A DNA stretch of 49,468 nt from Sphaerospermopsis aphanizomenoides BCCUSP55 (GCF_001586785.1 NZ_LUFH02000040.1:1-49468); one strand, 5' to 3'. Counted from the first letter of the stretch, positions 37,305 through 46,285 are shown. A program made the numbers and translations. The notes: generated by a model not told the origin, from the sequence alone.

Positions 37305-38597
37305 ATGAGTATACAAACCCCAAGTTTTTTAGCAGATATTCTCATTGTTGATGATAAACTTGAGAATATTCGGTTCTTGTCTGAATTTTTATCCAAACAA
37401 AATTATCAAATTCGCAAAGCAATTAATGGACAAGCAGCATTAACGGCTATTAATACCCTTCCACCTGATTTAATTCTCCTAGATATCAATATGCCAGTAA
37501 TGGGAGGATATGAGGTATGCGAAACTTTAAAAAATGACCCCAAAACTAATTCAATTCCAATTATATTTTTAAGTGCTGGTAACGAAGTAGTTGATAAAGT
37601 CAAAGCATTTCAAATTGGAGGAATTGACTATATTACAAAACCATTCTATCTAGAAGAAGTATTAGTCAGGATTCAAACTCAGTTAAAACTTCAACACCTG
37701 CAAAAAGAATTACAAAATCGGAATGGGCAACTACAAAATATGCTCCTAGTATTACAAAATACTCAAGCTGAACTGATTCAAAAAGAAAAGCTAGTTAATG
37801 CAGGAAGAATTGCCGCAGGTATCTCTCATGAGATTAACAACCCCCTCAACTTTATTATTGGCAACCTAAATCCTGCATCTGAATATACTCAAAAACTGAT
37901 TAATTTAATTCAAGTTTATCAAGAAACATTTCCAAATGCTACTCCAGAAATTATAAATTTAATTGAAGACATTCAATTAGATTTTGTAGCAACTGATTTG
38001 ACAAAAATTATTGATTCCATCCGTAGAGGTGCAGAAAGGATTCATTCAGTTATTCAAGCTTTGCATATTTTCTCTCGTCTTGATAAATCCGGTATTAAAA
38101 CCTTTGACATTCATGAAAGTATAGATAGTGTACTCACGTTACTCAGTTATCAATTAATCTTAAAAAAAGATGCAGTCAGTATTTCAATTTTCAAAAAATA
38201 TCAGGATATACCCCCACTTTCTGGCTATCCCAATCTCTTCAATCAAGTGCTGGTAAATATTTTCCAAAATGCTATTGATGCACTTGAATCAAAACTAAAT
38301 TCAAATGTTGATAGTTCATTTAAACCTACAATTTGCATTAGTACCTTTATTAAGGATAAAAATCAAATCAGTATCAGTGTTAAAGACAATGGTGTGGGCA
38401 TTTCTGAAAAGAATAAAGTCCGTATATTCGAGCCATTTTTTACGACAAAATTAGTGGGAAAAGGCACTGGATTAGGTTTATTTACTAGTCACCAAATTAT
38501 CACTGACCTGCACAAAGGTAGTTTAACTTACAAAAACTGTCCCGAAGGAGGATCAGAATTTATCATTGAAGTTCCCATTAGAAAATATTCCCAGTGA
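37305..38597 (+). CDS. REC-histidine kinase
   Basis: 430 residues. N-terminal receiver (about 10-130) with D16/D17, phospho-acceptor D60 and K112, closely similar to the receiver of the preceding gene. A coiled coil follows, then a kinase core with H175 in GISHEINNPLNFI, N box IFQNAIDALE, G1 KDNGVGI and G2 GKGTGLGLFTSHQ. No transmembrane segment. It lies 54 bases after the REC-GGDEF-EAL gene on the same strand. The three genes form a probable operon in which this kinase could receive phosphate from the hybrid kinase and pass it on to an unlinked regulator. Confidence 0.92.
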   Translation: MSIQTPSFLADILIVDDKLENIRFLSEFLSKQNYQIRKAINGQAALTAINTLPPDLILLDINMPVMGGYEVCETLKNDPKTNSIPIIFLSAGNEVVDKVKAFQIGGIDYITKPFYLEEVLVRIQTQLKLQHLQKELQNRNGQLQNMLLVLQNTQAELIQKEKLVNAGRIAAGISHEINNPLNFIIGNLNPASEYTQKLINLIQVYQETFPNATPEIINLIEDIQLDFVATDLTKIIDSIRRGAERIHSVIQALHIFSRLDKSGIKTFDIHESIDSVLTLLSYQLILKKDAVSISIFKKYQDIPPLSGYPNLFNQVLVNIFQNAIDALESKLNSNVDSSFKPTICISTFIKDKNQISISVKDNGVGISEKNKVRIFEPFFTTKLVGKGTGLGLFTSHQIITDLHKGSLTYKNCPEGGSEFIIEVPIRKYSQ

Positions 38598-38634
38598 TGT
38601 TTACACCAAAACGTTAAGCTTTGTAAAATTCGTC

Positions 38635-38666
38635 TAGACTATCCAGCTAGGTGGAGGGTTTAAAGT
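38635..38666 (+). promoter_or_regulatory. MerR-family-type promoter for DUF305/HMA operon
   Basis: TAGACT (38635-38640) and TAAAGT (38661-38666) are separated by 20 bases (19 to TTAAAG). This is the stretched spacing used by MerR-type activators. The spacer holds a partial dyad TCCA-GCTAGG-TGGA followed by GGGTTTAA. The arrangement resembles CueR-type copper promoters and lies about 110 bases before a gene pair with metal-binding features. No merR gene is in the window. Confidence 0.45.
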
Positions 38667-38773
38667 ATATGTAACAGGACTCTCAGCCATAAATTGGTAA
38701 CAACAACCGACTATTACTAATTTTTGGCGGAAATGCCCTCAACCTTCCTTGGGAAGCGAAAGGAGCAAAAGCT

Positions 38774-39364
38774 ATGTTTAACAAATTAGTGAATTATGGG
38801 TTTCTCGGTTTAGTTGTCGCTTTATCCCTAACTAATAGCGTTCAAGCACAACCACACCAGCACTCACCATCTGCACCTACTGGTGAGACTAACGCGATGC
38901 CGCAGCAACAAGGAGACCAGCATTTCCTGAAAATGATGGTTCACCACGACCAAAAAACCTTGAAAATGGCAGATTTAGCGGTACAGAAAGCGAAAAATAC
39001 CCAAATTAAAGCACTAGCAACCCAGATAAAAGCCGACCAAACCCAAGAAATTGAGCAATTGCAAGCTTTGTACAAACAGTTATACGCTACAGAAGTTCCT
39101 GCTGATGCCATGAACTGTATGGTAATGGGTCAAGGTATGGCAATGAAAGGAATGATGAATTTAGAATCTTTGCAAAATGCCCCTAACTTTGACCAGGAAT
39201 TTTTGCGGAAGATGATTCACCATCAGCAAATGTCTGTGAACATGGCAAAGAAAGCTGCCCAAACTGCTAATGTGCCACAAATTCGTGACCTAGCTCAAGC
39301 TATCATCAAAACGCAAACTGCTCAAATTCAAAAATTGCAGCAGTTGTCTTCAGTTGAATCTTAA
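38774..39364 (+). CDS. DUF305 family exported protein
   Basis: 196 residues with an N-terminal signal peptide (GFLGLVVALSLTNSVQAQ, cleavage near residue 26), so periplasmic. Two DUF305 halves are visible: FLKMMVHHDQKTLKMADLAV and FLRKMIHHQQMSVNMAKKAA. Both carry the His-His and Met-rich pattern associated with copper binding. A good AGGAG precedes the ATG. An HMA-domain protein follows 28 bases later and a MerR-type promoter lies upstream. Copper handling is therefore the best guess, but it is an inference. Confidence 0.88.
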   Translation: MFNKLVNYGFLGLVVALSLTNSVQAQPHQHSPSAPTGETNAMPQQQGDQHFLKMMVHHDQKTLKMADLAVQKAKNTQIKALATQIKADQTQEIEQLQALYKQLYATEVPADAMNCMVMGQGMAMKGMMNLESLQNAPNFDQEFLRKMIHHQQMSVNMAKKAAQTANVPQIRDLAQAIIKTQTAQIQKLQQLSSVES

Positions 39365-39392
39365 TTTTTTGTTTACTTTCTTCTTTAAAGTT

Positions 39393-39587
39393 ATGACAAT
39401 CAAACTTACAGTTCCAGGAATGGCTTGTTCTGTTTGTGCAACCAAAATTACCAATGCAGTTAAAGGTGTGGATGCCAATGCTAATGTAGAAGCAGACCCC
39501 AAAACCAAGCTTGTAAATGTAGATACTCAAGCTTCAGAAACTGTAATTAAAGAAGCTTTAGTTGCTGCTGGTTATCCTCCAATTTAA
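39393..39587 (+). CDS. HMA-domain metal chaperone (CopZ/Atx1-like)
   Basis: A 64-residue ferredoxin-like HMA protein. MTIKLTVPGMACSVCATKI contains the metal-binding motif MxCxxC (MACSVC), and the C-terminal ALVAAGYPP is typical. The start at ATG 39393 is chosen over an upstream TTG-type extension because it begins exactly at the first strand of the fold. Probably cotranscribed with the DUF305 gene. Copper(I) delivery is the usual role for this family. Confidence 0.9.
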   Translation: MTIKLTVPGMACSVCATKITNAVKGVDANANVEADPKTKLVNVDTQASETVIKEALVAAGYPPI

Positions 39588-39590
39588 TAG

Positions 39591-39662
39591 GAGTATGGCT
39601 TACGCCACGCTTCGCTATCAGGAGTTCAGAATTCCCTATTCCCTGTTCCCTGTTCCCTGTTA
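39591..39662 (+). repeat. Dispersed repeat copy with heptamer tail
   Basis: GAGTATGGCTTACGCCACGC... to CAGGAGTTCAG (39591-39629), followed by CCCTATT/CCCTGTT heptamers (39633-39662). It begins four bases after the HMA gene stop codon. Confidence 0.85.
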
Positions 39663-39748
39663 TTCACAAGGTACTAAAAATAACGGTTTTTCTCAGCTTG
39701 GCATGATATTTCTAGATTAACCGCTTCACTGGACGTGAAAATCTAAAA

Positions 39749-40852
39749 ATGACCGTCAACGCTGAGAATTTTACTTACTCCCGAAAACCTAAAATTTTCA
39801 ATCACCCAGAGCGTTTTGTTGAGGGTTGGTATTGGGTAATACCCTCTCAAAAGTTGCGGGTTGGTGAAGTCAAACCTGTGACAATTTTGGGGAGAGAATT
39901 AATAATTTATCGTGGTGAAGATAGACAAGCCGTAATTTTTGATGCTTACTGTCCACACATGGGCGCTCATCTTGCTGAGGGCAAAGTTGAGGGTAATGAA
40001 TTACGCTGTTCTTTTCATCATTGGCAATTTGATTCCACGGGTTTTTGTATTGATATTCCCTGTTTGGATGAACCAATTCCTGTAAAAACTAAAACTTGGC
40101 CAACCGCCGAAAAATATGGGTTAGTTTGGGTTTGGACTGGAGAAACACCACAACAACCTTTACCATTTATTCCTAAATTAGAATTTGAGGAGTGTGACAG
40201 TGCTTTTGGTTCACGGTTTATTACTAACTGTCATCCGAATGTTTTCATGGTTAATGCTATTGACTCTCAACATTTTAATACTGTTCATAAGTTATTGTCA
40301 GAATTTAATTTTGAAAAACAAGAACTGAATGAGAATGCTATTACCTTCAGCAATACTACACAAAAAAGCCCTGATTCTTGGTTGATTAAACTGATTCGTC
40401 CTTTCTATAAAAAACCTGTGAATTACGTCGTTTGTTATTGGTATGGTACGACGGGAATGGCGACAGTAGGAACTGAATTTTTACATTTCCATATTATGTT
40501 TGCTTCGCGTTTAATAGCTGGGGGTAAAAATGAAGCAATGACAATTTTTATTACTAAAAAACGTCGTGGTATTCTCGGTCGTTTATATAATCGTTTAATT
40601 CTGTGGTTGAGTAAATTTGTCACTCAATATTTTCTCAAAAATGATAGTCAAATTTTCCAGACAATTCAGTTTAATTTAAAAACCCCACTCTCAGTTGACC
40701 AACCAATAATGCAATTTATCAACCACCTAGAACAACAAAAATCTTTAAAATGGGGGACTTGGAATTTAGAGAGACTGCGTGATGGTGAGGCGCGAGAAAT
40801 AGAAAAACGAGATAACCGAGAAAAATGGCGTGATGAACTAGTTAATGATTGA
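39749..40852 (+). CDS. Rieske non-heme iron oxygenase
   Basis: 367 residues. Rieske [2Fe-2S] domain (about 25-125) with CPHMGAHL and CSFHHWQFD ligands (CxH and CxxH), then a catalytic domain whose mononuclear iron motif reads NAIDSQHFNTVH (D, H and H spaced as in the family). C-terminal membrane helices like those of Pao or Tic55 proteins are not obvious. Related cyanobacterial proteins are annotated only as aromatic ring-hydroxylating dioxygenases, and the substrate is unknown. The gene converges with the helicase gene. Confidence 0.9.
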   Translation: MTVNAENFTYSRKPKIFNHPERFVEGWYWVIPSQKLRVGEVKPVTILGRELIIYRGEDRQAVIFDAYCPHMGAHLAEGKVEGNELRCSFHHWQFDSTGFCIDIPCLDEPIPVKTKTWPTAEKYGLVWVWTGETPQQPLPFIPKLEFEECDSAFGSRFITNCHPNVFMVNAIDSQHFNTVHKLLSEFNFEKQELNENAITFSNTTQKSPDSWLIKLIRPFYKKPVNYVVCYWYGTTGMATVGTEFLHFHIMFASRLIAGGKNEAMTIFITKKRRGILGRLYNRLILWLSKFVTQYFLKNDSQIFQTIQFNLKTPLSVDQPIMQFINHLEQQKSLKWGTWNLERLRDGEAREIEKRDNREKWRDELVND

Positions 40853-40952
40853 GCAATCTATAGCAGAAGGCAAGAGTGAAAGCCTTGCTATTATTAGCTT
40901 TCAATAATCAATAATGTCCTAATCATCCTGGCTACAGCTATACATTTAGGCA

Positions 40953-40981
40953 ATAAAAATGAAGTGGCAAGACCACTTCAT
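40953..40981 (-). terminator. Hairpin terminator, minus strand
   Basis: Perfect nine-base stem ATGAAGTGG...CCACTTCAT around CAAGA (40959-40981), followed on the minus strand by TTTTTATT. It is a likely end point for the helicase transcript, which would run through the repeats at 41062-41284. Confidence 0.55.
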
Positions 40982-41061
40982 CAATTCCCAGGTAGAACCT
41001 TAAGTAATGAGTATAACGACTATAAAATTTTAAAAAAGTATAAACTAAAACAGAAATTAGA

Positions 41062-41132
41062 GGTGACAGGTGACAGGTGACAGGTGACAGTAAGAAGGGA
41101 ATAGGGAATAGGGAATAGGGAATAGGGAATAG
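41062..41132. repeat. Heptamer arrays GGTGACA and GGGAATA
   Basis: Four GGTGACA units (41062-41090), the same unit as at 35307-35342, then five GGGAATA units (41097-41132). STRR type. Confidence 0.9.
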
Positions 41133-41204
41133 GAGTATGGCTTACGCCAAGCTGCGCTATCAGTAGTATGGCTTGCGCCACGCTGCGCTATCAGGAGTTC
41201 AGTA
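41133..41204 (+). repeat. Dispersed repeat, two tandem copies
   Basis: GAGTATGGCTTACGCCAAGC... (41133-41163) runs straight into GTATGGCTTGCGCCACGC... ending CAGGAGTTCAG (41166-41204). Both differ from the other copies by a few bases. Confidence 0.85.
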
Positions 41205-41256
41205 GGGGTTTCCCCGCCCGTTCAGGCGGAAGAATCAAGTTTTCTTCCCCTGCCTC

Positions 41257-41284
41257 CCCTACACCCTACACCCTACACCCTGCC
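41257..41284. repeat. Heptamer tandem repeat CCCTACA
   Basis: Three and a half CCCTACA units, the same unit as upstream of menB, directly after the helicase stop codon (reading on the minus strand). Confidence 0.8.
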
Positions 41285-41286
41285 CC

Positions 41287-43959
41287 CTACTCCATTACCT
41301 CGTTCACAGGGAATCTATCAATTAACTGCATAGCCCGTTGGGCGTTCTGCCGTAAAGAGTTTGGCACTAAGGGAACGTGAGGAATTTGAGATAATAAATC
41401 TAAAGTCCGGCGTAACAACCTGACTACATCACCTTCATCTAAAGTGGTATTTGCACATAGTTCTGTCCACTCCATACCTAAAGCCCACTGTTCGACAATG
41501 GCAATTAATTCAAACTCCAACCAAATAGGCAGCGCCACATTATAGCGTCGTTGCATTTGGAATAATTGGCGACGAATACCCCGCAATTTTGCTAAAGCAT
41601 CTGCTATTTCATTACTCAAGTCAAAGCGGACTCTACTGTCTGGCCGGGGAGTTTCTGTCACCAAAGCCGCTGCGGCCGCTGCTAAATGGTGGGGGTCTAA
41701 ACCATCTAATTCACCACTGGCGATCGCTAAACCTAACCATAATTCATTTTCTCCCCGAATAGCGGCGGCCATTTGTCCCAGTTCTGTGGGTACTAAGTTA
41801 TCCAACCCGTTAAACTGCTGTAGGATTTGAATTAAATTCAGAAATTCTTCCCAATGTCGCTGGGAATGTTGTTCTACTTGTTCTTGTATTTCTTCCAGTT
41901 CTGCTTCTAGTTCGACGCAACGCGCTCTGTCTTTAAATATCTTGGCAATATTCCCTGATTGATGTAAGGGATGATTTTCTATTTGTGTTTGCACAGCATT
42001 AAACCGACTCAGTTGTTCTACAACTTCTTGGGGCATATACATAAATTCCCCTGGGTCGGGTATACTTTGAGCGATCGCAGCGGTTTCTTCATTACCACGC
42101 ACACATTGACCTCTTTTTAATGCCAGTTCTGACGGTGGTAAAATATGATCTGGTACTTCTACTCTAGGTAATTCGGCATACAAATCCACTACATCTGCAA
42201 TTGTCGCCACATACCAGCGGTTATCCTGTCCCAAACAGATGAAATAAGACGCTTGACCAACATCGGGGGCTTTGGCAACTAATACCGCTGTCATCGGCAA
42301 AGTTGCCGTCATACTTTTATCTTTCAGACTCAACAGCGTCCCAGACACGGCAAAATCTAGCATCATCGACAGTTGTTCTTGTCTGTCTGCCTGTGCTTGT
42401 TCTTGTAGAGTTTTTAAGATATGCCGTTCTACTTTCAGTCGTTGTCGTAATTTTTCATACAACGCCAATTCATTTTCATCAACGGCGGCTAATTCTGCTT
42501 GAATTTTTGCTAATTCGGCTTTGATTACCCCCATTTCGTCGTACTCTGGCTTTAGATATAATGTTGCCATGTACTGGCCAAAACTGCGTTCTATCAGTTC
42601 TTTGGCTTGTTCTAAGGTATGGGTTTGTAGCAAGTTCAGCACCATCCCATAACTGGGGGTAAACTGACTCACCAAAGGATCGGCTGGAGATGTGGCTAAA
42701 TATGCGGCTTCTTTTGCCCCTTCAAAGGGAGTTTGTAATGTCACCACATAACCTTGTTTATCCATGCCCCGACGACCAGCGCGACCGGACATTTGCAGAA
42801 ATTCCGAAGCCTTCAACAAACGGTGTCCATTATCAGTGCGTTTGGAAAGGGTGGAAATAACCGTGGTTCGGGCTGGCATATTAATTCCTGCTGCCAGGGT
42901 TTCCGTAGCAAAGACAACTTTAATTAATCCCTGTTGAAATAGTTCTTCTACCAATACTTTCCACGCTGGTAAGATGCCGGCATGGTGAGCCGCAATGCCT
43001 CTGTACAAAGGTGCAATTTGTCCAGAACGTCCGGCTTCTGGGTTGCGAGCTAAAAATTCATCAATCTGTCTACGTAATATTTGGGATTCTTCGTTATTGA
43101 CTAACCATAAATCTCCCACTTCAGCCACAGCTTTATCACATCCCCGACGGCTGAAAATAAAGAAAATCGCCGGCAGCATATCCCGTTGCTCTAGTTGGCT
43201 AATTGTATAAACAATGCTGGGTGCTTCTGGTCGGTTGCCTTTGCCTTTTTCCCCTGGTCCTTTTTTCCCTCTTTTAATTAGACGGGAGTTAATTTTCGTA
43301 TTGCTCTCATTCAGGAGGGGGAAAAGTCCTTTGGGATTGCAAAAGTGAAATTCTAGGGGAACTGGGCGAAAATCTGAATAAATGAGGTCTGTTGGCCCAT
43401 GAACACGGTTAAGCCAGTCGGTGAGTTGGTCGCTGTTGGCAACTGTAGCGGAAAGGGCGACAAGCTGTACTTCACGGGGACAATAGATGATTGATTCTTC
43501 CCAAACTGTACCCCGCTGGCGATCGTTCATGTAGTGGCACTCATCGAGGACAACAGCCTCTACATCTACCAAAGAGATGCCAATTTGACCTATGGGTGTG
43601 CCATAAAGCATATTGCGGAAAATTTCGGTGGTCATGACTAAAATCGGTGCATCCCTGTTAATGGAAGCATCGCCGGTTAATAGTCCCACCTGGTCAAATC
43701 CAAATTTTTCCCGAAAATCACGTAATTTTTGATTCGATAACGCTTTGAGGGGTGTGGTGTAAAACACTCGTTTCCCTTGCGCTAGGGCGCGATAAATAGC
43801 GTATTCCCCAATTAATGTTTTACCTGAACCTGTGGGCGCACAGACAACTACTGAGCGGCCAGCATTGAGGGAGGCGATCGCATCTAGCTGGAATTGATCC
43901 AACTCAAAGGGAAAGATTGACCCTAAATTAATTTCTGAAGACGGGGCGGGATAGTTCAC
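41287..43959 (-). CDS. Ski2-like DEAD/DEAH-box RNA helicase
   Basis: 890 residues. FELDQFQLDAI (Q-like motif), CAPTGSGKTLIGEYA (motif I), TTPLKALSNQK (Ia), VVLDECHYMND (II, DECH), LSATVANSDQLTDWL (III), GINMPARTTV (V) and QMSGRAGRRGMDKQG (VI). The C-terminal part is the long helical DSHCT domain of Ski2/Mtr4-type helicases. Cyanobacterial members are related to chloroplast ISE2 and thought to work in RNA processing. Start codon GTG. A lysine/glycine-rich stretch KRGKKGPGEKGKGNR (about residues 228-242) looks like a low-complexity insertion between the helicase domains. Confidence 0.93.
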   Translation of the reverse strand: MNYPAPSSEINLGSIFPFELDQFQLDAIASLNAGRSVVVCAPTGSGKTLIGEYAIYRALAQGKRVFYTTPLKALSNQKLRDFREKFGFDQVGLLTGDASINRDAPILVMTTEIFRNMLYGTPIGQIGISLVDVEAVVLDECHYMNDRQRGTVWEESIIYCPREVQLVALSATVANSDQLTDWLNRVHGPTDLIYSDFRPVPLEFHFCNPKGLFPLLNESNTKINSRLIKRGKKGPGEKGKGNRPEAPSIVYTISQLEQRDMLPAIFFIFSRRGCDKAVAEVGDLWLVNNEESQILRRQIDEFLARNPEAGRSGQIAPLYRGIAAHHAGILPAWKVLVEELFQQGLIKVVFATETLAAGINMPARTTVISTLSKRTDNGHRLLKASEFLQMSGRAGRRGMDKQGYVVTLQTPFEGAKEAAYLATSPADPLVSQFTPSYGMVLNLLQTHTLEQAKELIERSFGQYMATLYLKPEYDEMGVIKAELAKIQAELAAVDENELALYEKLRQRLKVERHILKTLQEQAQADRQEQLSMMLDFAVSGTLLSLKDKSMTATLPMTAVLVAKAPDVGQASYFICLGQDNRWYVATIADVVDLYAELPRVEVPDHILPPSELALKRGQCVRGNEETAAIAQSIPDPGEFMYMPQEVVEQLSRFNAVQTQIENHPLHQSGNIAKIFKDRARCVELEAELEEIQEQVEQHSQRHWEEFLNLIQILQQFNGLDNLVPTELGQMAAAIRGENELWLGLAIASGELDGLDPHHLAAAAAALVTETPRPDSRVRFDLSNEIADALAKLRGIRRQLFQMQRRYNVALPIWLEFELIAIVEQWALGMEWTELCANTTLDEGDVVRLLRRTLDLLSQIPHVPLVPNSLRQNAQRAMQLIDRFPVNEVME

Positions 43960-44047
43960 TCAATCATCTTTTGCATCCAGACTATCTACCATCATAACCT
44001 GATTAGGGATTTGCTAGGGTAGTAGGTAATTGTTAATGGGTAATTGG

Positions 44048-44695
44048 TTATTCTGCTTGTTCGCTGTTCCCTATTCGGCTAACTGTTTCTGCAATTTTAC
44101 GTAGAACTCGACACGCAGACTCTAATTCGCTTTGGTTAGTTAAAGGTGCAAATACTCTTGACATGGCATATTTTTGATTTTCTAGCTTGACAAAGACAAT
44201 ATCATCACCATTGGTTAGCATTCCAAAAGTAGGCAAATCAGTATTGGGACTAGCCATCAAGTAAGCAAGAGTTTGGGGTAATGCCGACCAAACTGATAAC
44301 ATTGTTTTTTTTGACTCTAAAACAATTATCCATAAGCGATCTTTCAATACTAAAACATCTATTCGACCCTGTAGAGTTTCTTCGCTATCAGCTACTGTTA
44401 TTTGCACAGATTCTTCAGCTTTGATGCGAAAAGGTGGGTCATACAAACCTGCAACGGTCAGCAATGGAGAGACAAGTAATAGCATTACTGTACTTTCTAA
44501 TAAATGTCCACCGGAACGGTGATAAATATAACGCTGCCATAAAATTTCTAGGTTCGTGCGGTCATTAGAGTTAATCTCAGATAATTGATCATGCCATTCT
44601 GTGAAAAAATCCTGAGATTGACTGCGAGTTAAACCAAATCGTTTTTCTGCTTCAGCAATGGTGGTGATGGTTTCATTAACGGCTATTCCTTGCAT
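44048..44695 (-). CDS. PD-(D/E)XK-like restriction-endonuclease-fold protein
   Basis: 215 residues. GRIDVLVLKDRLWIIVLESK gives the D...(E)xK catalytic pattern of the PD-(D/E)XK nuclease fold, followed by ALPQTLAYLMAS (a helical Q/Y segment typical for the fold). It resembles the N-terminal nuclease part of type I restriction R subunits, but there is no helicase part and no hsdM or hsdS gene nearby. Such stand-alone proteins are common in cyanobacteria and unstudied as far as I know. The C-terminus (GNSEQAE) runs into repeat-like sequence. Divergent from the HEPN gene. Confidence 0.75.
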   Translation of the reverse strand: MQGIAVNETITTIAEAEKRFGLTRSQSQDFFTEWHDQLSEINSNDRTNLEILWQRYIYHRSGGHLLESTVMLLLVSPLLTVAGLYDPPFRIKAEESVQITVADSEETLQGRIDVLVLKDRLWIIVLESKKTMLSVWSALPQTLAYLMASPNTDLPTFGMLTNGDDIVFVKLENQKYAMSRVFAPLTNQSELESACRVLRKIAETVSRIGNSEQAE

Positions 44696-44896
44696 GGTAG
44701 CTTTCTGTTTGAGTAGTTGTATTTATATCGATCTTTGCTGCTACTTTACCAACTTCTGTAGAAGGTTCGGGCGTTATAGGAAAAATTATGTATAAAAACG
44801 TAAAAATCAATATAATAATGTGATGTATAATGCAATTGCAGCAATTAATAACAATGTTTCTGTTTAATTATATTTAGATTTGATAAGGATGCCGCA

Positions 44897-46285
44897 ATGA
44901 GAATTAAAGAAAAATTTCAAAGGTCAGGCTATTTTTGGCTTCCCTCTGCCCCAGATAGACAGATACCAGGAACACTTTCAATATCTGACGGAGGAAGTAT
45001 TGAACTCGAAGTCGTTGGGCTGTTTGATGAAAGCATAGAGGCACTTAATGGAAACGATGATTTAAAAAGAATAGTGGGGCATATTGAAAAAGACGGGTTG
45101 GTTACTCTTGATAATTGCTTTTACAAGCAAAAGAATATTACGTTTGGTGGCATATCAAAATCATTGCTCTATGTAAATAGAATTCTTATTGGTGTAAAAT
45201 ATGATAAAGACGAGAGTATTGTTATTAATACCTTCTGCTTTTCTGTGGAAGGAATTGATGAATGGGTTGGAATAAGTGGAATTAAGGTCGATCACCAGTT
45301 TGAAGCCTTCACTGCAACAATATCATACGCACCACCAGAAGAAATTTCACTTAATCTCAACAATGGTATGCATTTGTTGATTACATTTTCTTGGACGCTT
45401 CCAGGCTTGCCAATTACAACAGAGGCAAGAATAAGTCAAAAGACTTATTTCAAATTGGTATCAACGACAGAAAGAGAATTAAATGACTTCATTTCTATTG
45501 CACATAAAATTACAACTTTTCTATGTTTTGCTATTGATAAAATAGTATGTATGGATAGTGTGATAGCAACTTCAAATAACATTTGTGAAACTTTTGATAA
45601 TGATAAGACGAATGCAGTTCCGATAAAAATTTACTATCCCAGCCTTCCTTACTCGCAAGATGAGCCAAAGATTTATTGGCATGGGATGCTATTTAGATAT
45701 CAGCAAATTCAAAATGATACTGAAGGAATAATTAATAAATGGATAGATGCTTATGACCAGTTTGATAATGCTTTCAATTTATACTTTTCTGTCAAGACCG
45801 GATCTCAAAAATACTTAGATGGGAAATTCTTAGCGTTAGTACAAGGCTTAGAGACATACCACAGAAGAAAATTCGATGAAAAACTAATGGATGAAGCGAA
45901 ATTCAAAGAATTAGTCGAAAATATTGTCTCTCAATGCCCCGAAGAACATCAAGAATGGCTGGCGGCAAGATTGCAACATGGTAATGAAGTAAATCTGAGG
46001 AAGAGAATTAAGAGCATTATTGAGCCGTTCAAGGATGTTATCGGAACAAGTCAACAACGAAGCAAAATCATCAGTAGTATTGTAGATACCAGAAATTATC
46101 TAACCCACTATAATGAATCCTTGAAGCCAAAAATAGCTAGTGGTATTGATTTATTTTCTTTATGCCTTAAATTGGAAGCATTTTTTCAACTGCATTTTCT
46201 CCAAGTATTAGGCTTCACTCAAAAAGAGATAAAATCCATCCTTGATAATTGTTATGAATTAAAGCGAAAGCTCAATCAAATGTAA
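44897..46285 (+). CDS. ApeA-like HEPN protein (candidate anti-phage effector)
   Basis: 462 residues. The N-terminal part (SGYFWLPSAPDRQIPGTLSI, then FGGISKS and FSVEGIDEWVGISGIKV) matches the beta-rich N-terminal domain of ApeA proteins. The C-terminal about 190 residues are helical and carry SIVDTRNYLTHYNESL with the HEPN RNase motif Rx4H (R399, H404). ApeA-type proteins are reported as single-gene abortive-infection systems in which HEPN cleaves RNA. AAGGA lies just ahead of the ATG. The gene lacks HIP1 sites and a MITE-like element directly follows its stop codon, fitting an acquired defence gene. Function here is inferred. Confidence 0.82.
   Translation: MRIKEKFQRSGYFWLPSAPDRQIPGTLSISDGGSIELEVVGLFDESIEALNGNDDLKRIVGHIEKDGLVTLDNCFYKQKNITFGGISKSLLYVNRILIGVKYDKDESIVINTFCFSVEGIDEWVGISGIKVDHQFEAFTATISYAPPEEISLNLNNGMHLLITFSWTLPGLPITTEARISQKTYFKLVSTTERELNDFISIAHKITTFLCFAIDKIVCMDSVIATSNNICETFDNDKTNAVPIKIYYPSLPYSQDEPKIYWHGMLFRYQQIQNDTEGIINKWIDAYDQFDNAFNLYFSVKTGSQKYLDGKFLALVQGLETYHRRKFDEKLMDEAKFKELVENIVSQCPEEHQEWLAARLQHGNEVNLRKRIKSIIEPFKDVIGTSQQRSKIISSIVDTRNYLTHYNESLKPKIASGIDLFSLCLKLEAFFQLHFLQVLGFTQKEIKSILDNCYELKRKLNQM

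Noticed and set aside
41214-41229. CCGCC-CGTTCA-GGCGG hairpin near the helicase end
   Set aside because: No T-run on either side, so it was not called as a terminator. The hairpin at 40959-40981 is the better candidate.
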